NCBI GenBank assembly: GCA_028015205.1
Contig: CM051518.1
Span: forward strand, 56,778,372 to 56,842,371
DNA: 64,000 bases
Origin: Mytilisepta virgata
Taxonomy: Eukaryota; Mollusca; Bivalvia; Mytilida; Mytilidae
Direction: 5' to 3'
The notes below the pieces were generated by a model. The model was not told where the DNA came from. It did no database searches and saw only the letters and a program-made list of their open reading frames with translations. Below, in pieces: positions 32,866-45,059 of the stretch (its first letter is position 1; the number at the start of each line of letters is the position of its first letter). The position numbers and the translations under genes were made by a program.

Positions 32866-35003
32866 TTATTTATAATCATAAAATAACAAGCAGACATCTT
32901 TTGAACTGAATTTTACTGTGTGTATCGCTGTGCGTTTGTTTATTCCACATTGACCAGAAGTATAGTGGGAGATTTGAGATCTCAAAAAACATTTTTAACC
33001 CCGCCGCATTTTTGCGCCTGTCTCAGGTCAGGAAGCTCTAGCCTTTGTTAGTTTTGTGTTTTTTTTTTTAAATTTTGGTTCATTTTTATTTTCAGAGTTT
33101 AGTGTGCCGTCCATTTTGCTGAACTAGTATACATTATTGTTTAGTGTTTATAATCTTAAATTAGTACCAGATGATTATTGATTGCTAACTATATTTAATT
33201 TGAGCTAAATGAAATTAAAATTAAGATTGAATAAAATTTAATTAACCTCAGCACACCCAATTAACTCCACATACTATTATGTACACGCAACTGTAAAAGT
33301 CTTTTGCGCATGCTTGGTGGATAAGGGACTCTTCTACAAATTAGAATTTTAAGTACTTATCCAACATTTTTCCAATGCAATCAAGCACCACTAAAATCAC
33401 AAAGTGGTGTGCTCCTAAAAAACAGGAGGAAGTTACATAAAAGAAGAAGAAGCTTAGAAATAATAATCGAAACCGTAACGGAACGGGAACCAACCATGTA
33501 ACTCAGATCACTGATATTTTGGGTTTATAAAATTAAGCTACGTTAATTAAAGCAATTACTATATGAAATTAGAAAGTATATTACATACACTAACTATTTA
33601 TTATTATATAATATTTCTGACGATCGCCGACTCGAAGGTAAAACGGCTAGAAAACTTCAGTCCCCAAATTTAATAGTATAGATACACATGGTTGAACGTG
33701 TTAAGCACCAAACCACACGCATACGATTCGCATGTTACACGCACTCGATTCGCCCGTTATATGTAAACTGCATGATGCACGTTACACGATTTTCGAGCGT
33801 TCGATTTCGAAAAATTGTGCTCATACAGTACGAACGGAATATAACGAAACGAATTAATTATATTTTATACCGGATACAAATAACAGTGAAACAGTTTGAT
33901 TTTAAATTAATACGTACGATAGAAGGAAGCCTTTGTAAAACGGTCGACATTCAACTTTTTGTCATAAATAAAAAATAATCATATCCATGTACGATTTAAT
34001 TTATGTTATACTTTTGGAATCTAGATCTATTTTACACCAAATTGTAATTGTAAATCCCTCTTTCCCTTCCTGTCCTGTGGATATCCGTGATAAAACTTAT
34101 AAACTATTTCAGTTAATATAACGTAAAAAATAAACTTAACGTAAACATGTAAATGACAATGCATTCTGTAGCATTTCAAAATTTGTATTAACATTAAGTG
34201 AAAAACTGGATTAAGAAGGGATTCAAGGTGTAATAAGATTGGGGATCCCATAGATCTAAATAAATGTCTTTTAAAACGAAATGGAATAACCCTTCGTTGT
34301 AAAATACATGTATTCAGATCAATGTGATCCTTCCATCTTATTACATCAGCAATTCATATTCCACACAATTACTTTTTATATTCTAATTCACCAAGCTCAA
34401 ACGAATATAAAATATTTATCAAGTAAAACTCAACATATAAATATTATGGGAACTGTGCATTCAGTTATAGCAGCTTTATACTTTAACGCATATTTAATAC
34501 ATTGTTTCTTTATACAAGTTATAAAATATCCTGAAATTATACTTTCAGCCATCCGAGAATCCACTGAAGGCCGTCATACTTTAAAAACTAACAAACAGAA
34601 AAATACACAGACAAGCATAAGTGGGTGGGAAATTATACACATAAACGTCTTCACAAACGGCTGCTACGTATGCTGGTATGCAACTTCGATTAAACTTTTA
34701 CGCCATAACAACCGTTTAAATACTGCTACTAGTGCACACACTGCACGGAATACTTGTACATCTACCACAAAAACTGCATTGCAGAGAATTACATTCAATC
34801 GTAGTTTACATTAACACTGACCATGTCCTTACAGTAAACAACCACACATGTTCATAATACCCATAAACACTAAACACCTTTTGTGTTCCGTCACCTTTAA
34901 TAAATATATTTGTATGCTGTTTTTGTTTATCATAATATATTTATTACTAAATATGGATTTTTTGTATATGTGATATTGATTGAAGCACATAGTCTATATC
35001 ACC
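32866..35003. other. Intergenic, no supported gene
   Basis: Open frames of 96 codons (33688-33978) and 168 codons (34308-34814) occur on the plus strand. Neither shows a domain, signal peptide, splice boundary or codon bias that I can defend. Confidence 0.5.
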
Positions 35004-35035
35004 TATCCGTGATGATATCCATAGTATCACGGATA
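35004..35035. repeat. Short perfect hairpin
   Basis: TATCCGTGAT at 35004-35013 pairs exactly with ATCACGGATA at 35026-35035, with a 12-bp loop. Confidence 0.8.
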
Positions 35036-35339
35036 TTTCCTGTATCACACTCTTACGAAAATGTATTCCACCCCTATGAAATCACGTGATCGAAGAATGA
35101 CGTCACCAGACACAACAGACAAGTTGAAAGACGAAGACCCGTCCGTTGCGAATTAAACCTAATAATTAATTTTATATGGCCATATGATGGAATATTTTGT
35201 CTCAGAGGTGAAAACATACATACCTGCTGTATGTCATATACACAACTATGTTTTAATGGATACTAAACAACGTCAGATATGAAACTCTTTTCATGGCCAT
35301 TCATCTAACATTTAATAATATGATAAAAAGAATCTGATA

Positions 35340-35481
35340 TGGCTTTTTTCATATTACATCCTATATCAACCTTCGACCCATTTCAGACCCTCGAGCTAAA
35401 GCTCTCGTGCTGATATGGGCGTCTCAGGTTGATATCTCGTGTTGATATGGGCGTCTCAGGGGTGTGATATGAAAAAAGCCA
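35340..35481. mobile_element. Hairpin-ended short element (about 142 bp)
   Basis: TGGCTTTTTTCATATTACA (35340-35358) and TGTGATATGAAAAAAGCCA (35463-35481) are inverted repeats with one mismatch. Inside, TGATATGGGCGTCTCAGG occurs twice, about 31 bp apart. No target duplication was seen. Confidence 0.6.
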
Positions 35482-35607
35482 CGTAAAAATCGATATTTAT
35501 TTCCACTTCCTCTAGGAATGGATGGAGTATATACATTGTAGAGACAGTGGAATTTTGTTTTGCATCATGTATAATTAAAAATTATTATTATTATTATTTA
35601 CTTGCAG

Positions 35608-35641
35608 CAAATGATAGAATAAGTGTACAGCCATGACAAAT
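35608..35641 (+). CDS. Candidate first coding exon of GPCR paralogue 2 (micro-exon)
   Basis: An acceptor (TTTACTTGCAG, AG at 35606-35607) and a strong donor GTAAGT at 35642 bound 34 nt that end ATGACAAAT. ATG at 35633 gives Met-Thr-Asn in phase 0, exactly what the phase-0 acceptor at 36409 (Asn-Thr-Thr-Glu) requires. A tiny upstream ATG frame (ATG ATA GAA TAA) precedes it. The intron would be 767 bp. This is inference from splice-site fit only; such matches can occur by chance. No equivalent exon was found for paralogue 1. Confidence 0.35.
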
Positions 35642-36408
35642 GTAAGTGTACATTGTATTAAATAAAACACAGATTTTCAATTATATGAGAAAACATACAT
35701 TTGTTTTGTTCTTAATTTTTTTTGTAAAAACACGTATTTTATAATGAAAAGTTACGCATTTGAAATGGATTTAAAAATACCTGTATGTATTTCAACACGT
35801 GATGTTCAATATTACAGAAGAATAATCCAGAGAAAAAAAAACACCAATTTCTTATTACTATGTTAGCGAGTACATGCTTCTGTTAAGGGATTCAAGTTCA
35901 ATTCATGTATTTGAGTATTATTGGTTGATAAACATATGACCGCAAAAATAGATTTAAGGGTAAACATTTGAGCATTTTGACTGAATATCTGAAGTAATAA
36001 AAATCTTTGCCTTAAGTTTTTTTTTTAATAATATATATATCCGAAATGGTCACAGAACACCTTTAGTCTAGCTTTACTGAAATATTCATTTTAACCTATT
36101 AAACTGTTATGAGACGGCTATATTTTTAGGAAAGCTTATACTTGGAATAACAAATATATTTTTTTTTATCTATGACAAGGAAAGTATCCAAAATGGAATG
36201 AGGGGAATTTTTTTATTCTAATAATTTGAGATTATGAGTAACATCATGCCCAATCGTTGAAATGCAAGTTACTTTGTTTAATAGTCTATTCAAAACTATA
36301 TATTTTTGTCAGATTCTGTTGAAAAGAAAATGCTATTTCATAAAAATGTATCAAAATAAATATTTTTTTGCAAGCGTTTTCCCACGAATACATTCTTTAT
36401 TCTTTCAG

Positions 36409-37650
36409 AATACAACAGAAACCTCAGCGCATTTTCCCCATTTTCAAATACAGCCATTGATTGGAACATTTATAATAATATTTATAACTATTCCGGTATT
36501 TGTAAACGCATTGTTCACAGCATTTTGTCTGAAGAATCTGAAGAAGAAGCTGCATAATCTGTTGGTGTTGTCTCTCTGCTTCTTTGAAGGGTTTTTGTCT
36601 CTATCATACGTATTTTTCATACTCTCAAGGATGTTCATCTCTATTGACACGAATGTCCATATATGCTTGGTCGGTACTTTTTGTATTTTATTTGGTCACT
36701 TTGCAACGTACACGGTGGTTTTTCTCATTTGTATAGAAAGATATCTAACAATAAAATCATTCAATTTTGGAATCAGTGAGAAATTTGATAGAGTGAAGTA
36801 CGGTCTGATCGGAGGATGTTTAGCTCTGGATGCCCTGATCACGATTGTTGGTGTTTTTATAGTACCACACAACGTAAAAATCAAGACCTGTAGCGTTGTT
36901 GAGTTATACGGGGACTATTACATGGCGTTTATAAGTGTTGCCATTGTACCAGACGGTTTACTTTTACTGATGATAGTCTTTACAACATTACTGTCAACTC
37001 GACTCATATGGAAAATATTTTTTAAAAGAAGACAGAAAATAAGGCCTCTTGATACCAAAGAAAACCAAACTATAATAGTACACGCCAAAAGCAAAGAATT
37101 TGTAATAGAAGATTATAGAAGCGAAGATGATATTTGTTTGGAAATCTACAATCATAGTCCGACAGAATCCAGTGTTGAGGCAAATACGATGGAAAATAAA
37201 TTTACTCCTGAAATGATGTCTACGACTGTTGAAAAAAATTCGGATATTGACGTAGAAGTGATAGAGCTTTACGAACTAGAAGAAAATGACAGAGAAAATA
37301 ATGAAATGAGTACAAACATTAAAAAAACCCGCGAAATTGAGAATGATAACCCCAGTTACCTACAACAACTTACAAAAAATGGAATGGAGTGGGAAATAAG
37401 AGCTTTCAAAACAAATGTCATCATAACTACAACGACCTTATTCCTTACAAGTCCACACATTTTGTCCTTTTTTTATGATCTCATTGCAGATTCGTACATG
37501 AAGCCAACAACCCGTTTTCCTTTTGCAGTTTTATTTATTATAAATTCCTTCATTAATCCTTTCATTTACGCTTTGAGAATACCAGAAATTAGATATGAAT
37601 TTAACAGACTGTGTAGAATGAATAATAATCAGACAAGTACATCTGAGTGA
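36409..37650 (+). CDS. Class A (rhodopsin-like) GPCR, paralogue 2, main exon
   Basis: 413 residues from the acceptor at 36407-36408 to the TGA at 37648-37650. It shares with paralogue 1 the opening NTTET, the phase-0 boundary, LKNLKKKLHNLLVLSLCF (loop 1/TM2), GHFATYTVVFLICIERYL (TM3), NFGISEKFDRVKYGLI, VPHN with KTCSVVELY (extracellular loop 2 Cys), LLSTRLIWKIFFKR (end of TM5) and NPFIYALRIPEIRYEF (TM7/helix 8). TM6 lacks CWxP. Intracellular loop 3 is long, acidic and poorly conserved, except for VEVIELYEL, which matches VELETIELHEI in paralogue 1. The open frame extends left of 36409 to an ATG at 36262, but the shared acceptor argues that this stretch is intron. AATAAA at 37700 is a good polyadenylation signal. 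The ligand is unknown. Confidence 0.92.
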   Translation, partial: NTTETSAHFPHFQIQPLIGTFIIIFITIPVFVNALFTAFCLKNLKKKLHNLLVLSLCFFEGFLSLSYVFFILSRMFISIDTNVHICLVGTFCILFGHFATYTVVFLICIERYLTIKSFNFGISEKFDRVKYGLIGGCLALDALITIVGVFIVPHNVKIKTCSVVELYGDYYMAFISVAIVPDGLLLLMIVFTTLLSTRLIWKIFFKRRQKIRPLDTKENQTIIVHAKSKEFVIEDYRSEDDICLEIYNHSPTESSVEANTMENKFTPEMMSTTVEKNSDIDVEVIELYELEENDRENNEMSTNIKKTREIENDNPSYLQQLTKNGMEWEIRAFKTNVIITTTTLFLTSPHILSFFYDLIADSYMKPTTRFPFAVLFIINSFINPFIYALRIPEIRYEFNRLCRMNNNQTSTSE

Positions 37651-37699
37651 CAGTGGAAAAATGTACATTTCTTTTTCCCAGGTTCAGTGTAATGGGATA

Positions 37700-37705
37700 A
37701 ATAAA
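37700..37705 (+). promoter_or_regulatory. Polyadenylation signal for GPCR paralogue 2
   Basis: AATAAA 50 nt after the stop codon. Confidence 0.6.
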
Positions 37706-38870
37706 ACGGACCACATTCATTTAATGTCCAGTCTTATGGAATTGGCTAACATGAAGTAAACTTTAAGTATAAGTTACACACATGTGAAATACACTTCACT
37801 TACAAAGAAATATACTTACAAGTATAACATTTCAATCAATGCACTACTGGACTATCTATTTTGCATATTAGTATATAAAATTAAAATTATCTAAGTATAC
37901 TTTAGATAAGTTATTTCCGTTAGGACATCTTTTCAGTAACAACATAGAGGAGATAACACAAACTCAACATAAAATAAGGATTCTCTTATGTTTATTCATT
38001 AACTCTGTAGGGCCTAACGCATCCATAAAGATGCATGTAGTTCTATGGTCGACAGTGCACTCCATACTAGTGAATACATACCCCTCCCCCCCCCCCCCCA
38101 AAAAAAAAAAAAAACTTTACGGGTTTTAAATGTAACAAGTAATACTGTGTTAGGATGTCAAATGTCGCCCAAACGCAGTGCCTTACCTAAATCCTGCTTA
38201 TCTGACCAGGGTGCAGCTGTACACACTGTGCTTATTCTTCACTTGAAGTTTTATAAAGATTGGATGAATTCAATTTTTGTTATTTTTTTTATCTAGTTTC
38301 CATAGCTGAAACAATTCATAATCATGTGTACAACTCCTGGCATTCACATCAAGTTTCATGAAGATTGATATTTTTTCCATGATAAAGGCGTTATGCTCTG
38401 TTTTAATGGTAACTAAACTTCCATAAATTCCAAGACTTAATTGCAAATCAAGGCATGGTACTCAACCACCCTGCACAATTTCATGACGGTTCGAAAAACT
38501 AGTTCAAGGCCTGGAAAAAATTTAAAAAATAAAACTAAAACTGGAAAAAAAACAGGAAGCCCTAAACCTTTGGTGCCGGCGACTTAGTTAAAACGAAAAT
38601 CATCGTGTCTTTATTGCGAGGACCATACTGAATACCATTAATTTTGGCAACAGACATTTCTTCAGTGAATTCAGTGGGATTGTTGAAAGATCACCGAGGC
38701 CTCAAAAATGAATGTATTTCGTGAGAATATTTTAAACATGATTTAATGTACAATAGCGTTCGAAGTATTTTTAAATTTTTGATTGTTGAATGAGTTGTCA
38801 AAAGGTCAAACGTTTTGAGCTTCAAGGGGTTTCCATGTATAGCACCCCACTGATAGCATAAAAGACATTA
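37706..38870. other. Intergenic with a C/A homopolymer
   Basis: C-run followed by A-run at about 38084-38114. 38240-38620 resembles dispersed repetitive DNA (TTTCATGAAGATTGAT, ATTTCATGACGGTTCG) but no second copy in the window confirms it. Confidence 0.5.
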
Positions 38871-38988
38871 AGAATCTAACGGTGGGAAGAGTGCAAGATC
38901 TGAAAATGTCAGACACCCGATAAAGATTTCCAATCTCTGTCGAGGCTTGCTCGAGTCAGTGATGACGAGAAATTTTACCTGAGATTCT
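38871..38988. mobile_element. Hairpin MITE-like element, copy 2
   Basis: Begins AGAATCTAAC, like 1135, and ends CTGAGATTCTT, like 1231-1243. The middle TCGAGGCTTGCTCGAGTCAG resembles the loop of copy 1. The internal arms are more decayed. Confidence 0.4.
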
Positions 38989-40084
38989 TTTTTGTTTGAT
39001 TCTTATTCCCCCCATTCTCAACATTTACATAGACTAGAAAATATTATTTGGGACAAGGGCGTTCATGCGGTCTCTCCCTAACAGGTTAGATGAGACAGGA
39101 ATATCAGAGGCCATAGCAACTATGTAATTGTTACATGTAATTAAACACAGGGAAAGAAAGTTTTTACACTTGTTATTTAGGAGCTCACGCTGGTTTCAAT
39201 GGCAACAAGAAGGTCCAATCATTATTTTTTTCTTTAGATGGACACTAAGTCGATGATGCAAGGCAGTATGATCTTAGAAAAGCTGAAGTCAGGACAGATT
39301 AGTGAGGTTTTCAGGCTTAGCGAACTAGGCAAAACAATTTAGCCTTTCAATGATAATATATACGCCTACTTCAACAAATCTTTTCTCATCAGTAGTCCTC
39401 GGGAAAGGCAAAAAACCATAAACAGTGTTGTAAAGCAGGTTAAGATCCAAACCGAAAAAAGCTACAAAAATCATCTGTAGTCAAATCTATCCATCAGGGA
39501 ATCTCTCAAAATTTAAAATCTTTTCAGTAAAACGTACTTGCCAACTTCATGCCAGTACGAAAGTATTAGTAAATTCGTCTGAGATTCCTCTGACATAAAA
39601 TGATCTTTTTCAAAATTGGCTCCAGCCAGTTCTAGGCCTTAAGAAGGATATTTAACGTCAAAAGAATCTCTGACTACTGATTACGGATCCAGAGAAAAAA
39701 ACTGATGCGCTTTATTTGCATATGAACTAGCCAAATTGTATTACTGGGACATCCATTGATCAACCAAATTTAAATTTTGTGCCGTATCTATTTCCAGAAT
39801 ATACCATTGTTATCTAAATAATATCTTAATGAATAACATAATATTCCCCCGGTCCACAAATTTAGATGTTACAAACGGGAATTCTTTTCGGGATTCTTTT
39901 GAGCGTTAAAAAGGAGTAGGACTACTTTCCCATGTATTTGTTTCACTCATATTCATTGATTTGTTAATCTTAGATAAGTTACCTACTTTTTATCGTAAAG
40001 TATTGTATGCAATGTATTTTTATGTTAGCAAACATATTTTATGCTTAATTATGAATACGTTTTCTACCGGCAAAAAATTTGGGT
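38989..40084. other. Intergenic, nothing recognised
   Basis: A 78-codon plus-strand stretch from about 39238 (MDTKSMMQG...) has stops and no recognisable motif. Confidence 0.5.
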
Positions 40085-40255
40085 CAATTAGCATATAAAA
40101 TGGGAAAATCAAAAGCTCAAACACATCTAACGAATGGAAAACAACTGTCATATTCCTGAATTGGTACAGGCATTTCCTTATATAGACAATGGTGGATTAA
40201 ACCTGGTTTTATAGTAGCTAAACCTCTCACTTGTAGGACAAGTTGAATTTTCTTC
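40085..40255 (+). repeat. Dispersed repeat, copy 2
   Basis: CAACTGTCATATTCCTGAAT, TTGGTACAGGCATTTCC, GGTGGATTAAACCTGGTTTT and TAGCTAAACCTCTCACTTGT. Relative of 10100-10290 and of a repeat I remember as common in mussels. Confidence 0.65.
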
Positions 40256-41356
40256 ACGTTGAAAAACTGTCTTTAAGACGTTAATTTGGCAAATTTGTGT
40301 TTAAACTGTCTCCCAAAGCGATATTGAGGTATATAGAAACATTTTTAGTAACATACTGGTTAGTTATTATTAGAAAATCTTTACAGACCACATACCAGAC
40401 TATGCCTCCAGATATTCTGATATGGTTCTAGGCGACTTTTTGAAAACGGCCCTAGAAGTGAAATAAATGCAGAGGAAAATGGCCCTACTTCTTTGTTCGG
40501 AGTCGGAAAACATTCGAAGTAAAGTGGGAATAATCACTTATTAATGCTCTACAACTTTTTAGTCTACTTTCCTTTATTTATTTCTGTTCATTATAAATCC
40601 ATGGTATTACATTACATCGTTTTTCTAAAACTGCTGGACTAAAAATATCAAATTAATGAAAAATAATAAAAATAAAACAAAACAATTTAAACGAATAAAA
40701 AAGAACATAGTAAGGAGTCCATTACACCTTGACTAGATTCAATTTGAAATCACAATCAGTAATGAAATGACAAAAACAAGGTAATTAAGGAAACGACGGC
40801 TATCCCAACACTCCCCGCAAGTTGCACCCATGTGGCAATGGACACGGTAAATGTTGAGTGCTGACTTACCATGACCAAAGTCAGTACAAAAAAAGGTGTC
40901 AGAGAAATCTTTGAATATCATAAACAAGACGTCCATGTACTTTATTTCGGAATCTTGATAGAATATGTTCTTCATTCAAATAAAATCACATATACATGAT
41001 ATATAATAAGTTATAAATTAAAAAAAATCCATGTAATTTGGATTATAAAATTCCAAAAACAAAATGCAAATAAAACAATTCATTTAAATTGGAAAATATC
41101 TTTTATATCAATATATGTCTTAAAGTTGTCAGCGTTAATGATTAAATATTTTTACAAGTGAAATGACGATTATCGCTCTTTCTACATGACGAAAAAATGT
41201 CTTATAATCAATGCTAACCAATTTCACCATTAAAAATTCCGACATTTAAAAAAAATAATAACCTAATACGAACTTTAGCTCTAACATTCTGCTTTTAGGT
41301 TAACTACAAATTTCATATGTTACGATTTTAATAACTAAATCATTTCTTTGATTTCA
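40256..41356. other. Intergenic, nothing recognised
   Basis: AT-rich; no supported feature. Confidence 0.5.
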
Positions 41357-41511
41357 GAAATAGCAGGAGGTTTAGAAGTAATTTTGCATTCCTGTCCATA
41401 TCAGGACTCTGCCATGAACCCGTTACAGAACTTGGATGTTCTCAGAACTCTTGCCTCACAAATATGTTACCTTAGTTACCGTCTTGACTACTCTTTCCAT
41501 GTAGTGTAGGA
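41357..41511 (+). CDS. Possible terminal exon of an unknown gene
   Basis: A pyrimidine-rich acceptor (CTTTGATTTCAG) is followed by a 50-codon open stretch reading EIAGGLEVILHSCPYQDSAM and ending in TAG. It has no homologue I recognise and no partner exon was found. It is listed because the splice site and open frame coincide; chance is quite possible. Confidence 0.2.
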
Positions 41512-41936
41512 GTATGCTTAATTGTTTCCAAAACCAGTTCTGCGTCTAAAATGGGTTAATCTCCTTCAAGTATTCCGTTAAGTTATTATTCTTTTAAATT
41601 CAAATAAATGATCGTTTGAAGGAAGCTCGACTACACACAAATACCAACTTATACATTTGTTATACTTTATCGTTGATTCAAATCCGAGTCCACTCGATCA
41701 TCGTTCCCCATCGTTCCTGCATTTGGCATGGGACAGCTGAATTAAACAATGACTTTAAAAAATATATTCATATGCCACAATGACCTAAAAGGTAAACATA
41801 AAAAGATAGGGAGATATAACTTGCAACAAAGCAACAAAAAAGTACTGATCTATAGAAGAAATAAATACGTAATGGTACCAGTAGATGAGGACTTTGATAT
41901 GTACATAATTTCTTAATTATAAATTGACATTAAATT

Positions 41937-42052
41937 TGGTATTTTGCAGTTTGTGTACCATGTGTGATTCTTTTATTTGTCTGGACTCAAATACTTGTAC
42001 TTTACAGTTGGTGAACCAAGTGAAATTCTTTTATTTGTCTGGACTCAAATAC
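41937..42052. repeat. 58-bp direct tandem duplication
   Basis: ATTCTTTTATTTGTCTGGAC and the following TCAAATAC occur at 41967-41994 and again at 42025-42052; the preceding 30 bp (TTTGTGTACCA / GTTGGTGAACCA) are similar. Confidence 0.85.
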
Positions 42053-43334
42053 CTTAATGTAATGTCATTACCTAATGTAATAACAAAGAGACAGTTAAGA
42101 GACGTCATATGTAAATTACATTTATTCTGTGACATTTACGTGTTTTTAATTCAGAGATGGAAAAAGTTGATTAGATTAAGCTTTTAAAGTTGTAAATTAA
42201 ATGCAAAATGATTGATAATTTGCCAGTAGCAGTTTTACGTCTGGATTTAACCAGTTTACGTCACATTTGTTGTCACAAAAATACAGGATATATATTTATA
42301 GATATAAGATTTAATTTTGCTTATGATTTACTGTAAACCTGTTAAGTATGTTTTTTTTTATATTTTTTTCGGTAGAATTATCCATACTGAATAATATTAT
42401 AAAGATCGTTTATAGAAAAGAAAAGAAATAGCCTTTTTCCGCCAGTTCCTCAGTTTTTTGAGGTGCCACTTAACTGTTCATACCGGATTCGTTATCCAAT
42501 GTAGTTAGCTCGTTTTATGACTTAATATCTTCATACGTCGAATGACGATTACCCCTCTTTTAACATAAACGGAATATCGGCAAAAATATCACTGTAAGAT
42601 CGAATTCCAAAGGTAAGGCAAACTCACAAGAATGAACTGTAACAAACAATTCCAAATAGATACATGAATAACTAAAAGAATAAAAAAAAAGGACAAAATA
42701 AACTAAACAAAAATTACCACAAGACAACACAGAAACTAAATCACTAGCAATGTGAACTCACACTAAAATATCTCATCATTAATACTCTAAATGCAAGGGA
42801 GGCAGTTGGCTCCAAAAATTCCGACATTTATCACAACATACTGAACTACTACGGATTCAGGGACCTCTAACATTCTCCTATGACCAACAGCTTTGGGGTT
42901 TATCCTAAAACAACCTAGAAAGTGTGAGATCTTTTCAAGCATCTTTTCCAATTTCCCTTTATCTTAAATTTCAAGAGGAGGTTTCAGACAGGCGGTCCAC
43001 GTTAGAGTGTCAATAATATCGGGTTTTCTTCAAACCAAGTGTAGATTATCAAAAATTAATGGCAGAAGAAACGACTTGTTTCTTTTCTTGGGTAACTCTT
43101 GGAAAAATGCTGCATCGGATTCATAAAAAATACATTGTAAGTGCAATTTCTAGCCATTAGAATATCGACCATCTGTTAAAACGCCGTCTACCTAATTAGT
43201 CATATACGTTGTCCACATTTTATGATTTTGTCAAAGTTATATTTATCGTTATAGATTCTGAGCATCTGTACACGAACGTTTCTATTATCAAGTAATAGTA
43301 ATATTAATAGTGATGATGATCTACGGTGTCTAGT
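42053..43334. other. Intergenic with a weak repeat relative
   Basis: Near 42650-42775 the sequence (AACTAAAAGAATAAAAA, CACAGAAACTAAATCACTAG, CAATGTGAACTC) resembles 51100-51175 and the reverse of 3305-3470. Nothing else recognised. Confidence 0.45.
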
Positions 43335-43500
43335 CATTTCGTACCAACCATTTCGTACCATTGGAAAAAACCAATTCGTACCATCGTCATTTTCGTACCA
43401 TAACCATTTCGTACCTACCATTTCGTACCATAACACTTTCGTACCAACCATTTCGTACCATTGTCATTTTCTAATGAAAACAATTTCGTACCTACCATAC
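43335..43500. repeat. Minisatellite of CATTTCGTACCA-type units
   Basis: About ten imperfect units of 12-18 bp, all holding TTTCGTACCA or TTCGTACCT. The minus frame therefore reads repeated MVGTK / WYE peptides, which is a by-product and not a gene. Confidence 0.85.
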
Positions 43501-44569
43501 GTCGTATCATATGTACTTGTGATCTATATGGTACTATGGTATAATTTTTGTATCATGGGTCCTGTTTTTCCTCAACAATGTATGTTTGTTCTGTATATTG
43601 TCTTGGACATCACTTGAATCCGTATTTTTCAATCCGAACTCGATATCGGATAACAAAACTTGCAGCGATTTTTACCCCCACACTTCCAAACTATTTGAAT
43701 TAAGTTTTTTATCCTACATTTAACTTTTGATCTCGTCCCTAACAGCTAAAATTGATTTGCATCAACATTACAACAGGACAATAAAACATTATTACTGATC
43801 CTACTATAGTAATTAAATAATTCTACAATGGTCATTTTGACATTGCCTGGACGCTATCATTTAAAAATAGTATTTGGCTAATCCTTGGGTTTGCATATAA
43901 ACAAGGTAATTATAAGAATGGCTTGAGAAAACAAGTCAAGGGAGAAAAATATCTTTTACTATGAACCAATCACGATAGGTATTATGAACTACATCCAATG
44001 TCTTACAGTACACAGAAATAGACAATCTCGTTTTTCTGTAAACATAAAATTTGATGAAGTCTATATTTTCTAAGGCGCTTCTCTTTTTCCATTTTTTAAA
44101 GTTCTTGTTGGAACGAAGTGTTATTTATATATAAAAAAAAATTCGATTTCGTAATAATTATATAAAGGAATGCTTTTTCTTATATGTGAGATAATTGTAT
44201 TTTATTTTAGTATTTGCCCCATGAATTTTGGATTTGATGTTAAATCGCGACGCACTAACAACTAGCGTAGCCTGTATTCTTTCCGAGTTTCGTTAAATAT
44301 ATCTGACTACACATCAAAATATTTTAACAATAATATTTGGTGATATGGACCAAAAGAACAACTTTCTCAAATATTTTGTTAATTAAAATTTACAACCTAG
44401 CGTTTAGAATGGATACTAATTGATTTGAGAATTATCTTAGATACCTTGGGCGTATTAAAACTAAATATCATAAAACTGAATGTTTATTGGGAAATGTACA
44501 AAGTACAGCTACGGTTCACAAATCTGTGGGGCTGCCGAGTAAGCATAAGTATAATCAATGGCGAGCCCC
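43501..44569. other. Intergenic
   Basis: 43690-43740 (AAGTTTTTTATCCTACATTT, AACTTTTGATCTCGTCC) matches 55703-55755, a small dispersed repeat. Nothing else recognised. Confidence 0.5.
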
Positions 44570-44680
44570 TATCCTTATAAATTGCATTATCCTTATCCTT
44601 ATAAATTGCGTTAAAGATCCTTATAAATTGCATTAACCTTATCCTTATAAATTATAGCACAATTAACCTTATAAAGTGTG
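44570..44680. repeat. Short tandem repeat around CCTTATAAATTG
   Basis: CCTTATAAATTGCATTA-like units occur five times in about 110 bp with irregular spacing. Confidence 0.75.
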
Positions 44681-45059
44681 TAACGTATATACATTATAAC
44701 TTTAAACTTCTCATTGTCCATGCTAAGCACATTACTGTCCGTAAAATCTGAAAATAAAATGAAAAAGTAGAAAGGATATCGGACACTGACCCTGGAACAG
44801 AAGCTTAGCACCGATCTGCAGTATCTATAATAAAAGAAATGTGTCCATTTTTCACATCCTTACACACTATGTGTTGTGTCGCTGACTTTTCGCCACATGG
44901 TCGCATACCGGTAGTGAAAGGACAATATGCGACCACCGCCCTTCAAAAGAAGCGCTTCAACAATTAACCGTAACCATACCTGTACAAACTGTAGAATATC
45001 AATTGACATTTTATTTTATTTCTGCTTTCGAACCTTCAATTACAAGATTTCCAGTAGCG

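Noticed and set aside
33688..33978. 96-codon plus frame rich in Arg/Ile
   Set aside because: No recognisable motif; no neighbouring exon or promoter signal.
34308..34814. 168-codon plus frame
   Set aside because: The longest unexplained frame, but no domain, no coherent hydrophobic pattern and no splice context; composition is that of random AT-rich translation.
36262..36408. In-frame ATG extension of the second receptor
   Set aside because: The paralogue and the acceptor at 36407-36408 place the exon start at 36409; the extension is best read as intron.
38470..38500. tRNA B-box-like GGTTCGAA
   Set aside because: No A box at the right distance and no cloverleaf can be drawn.
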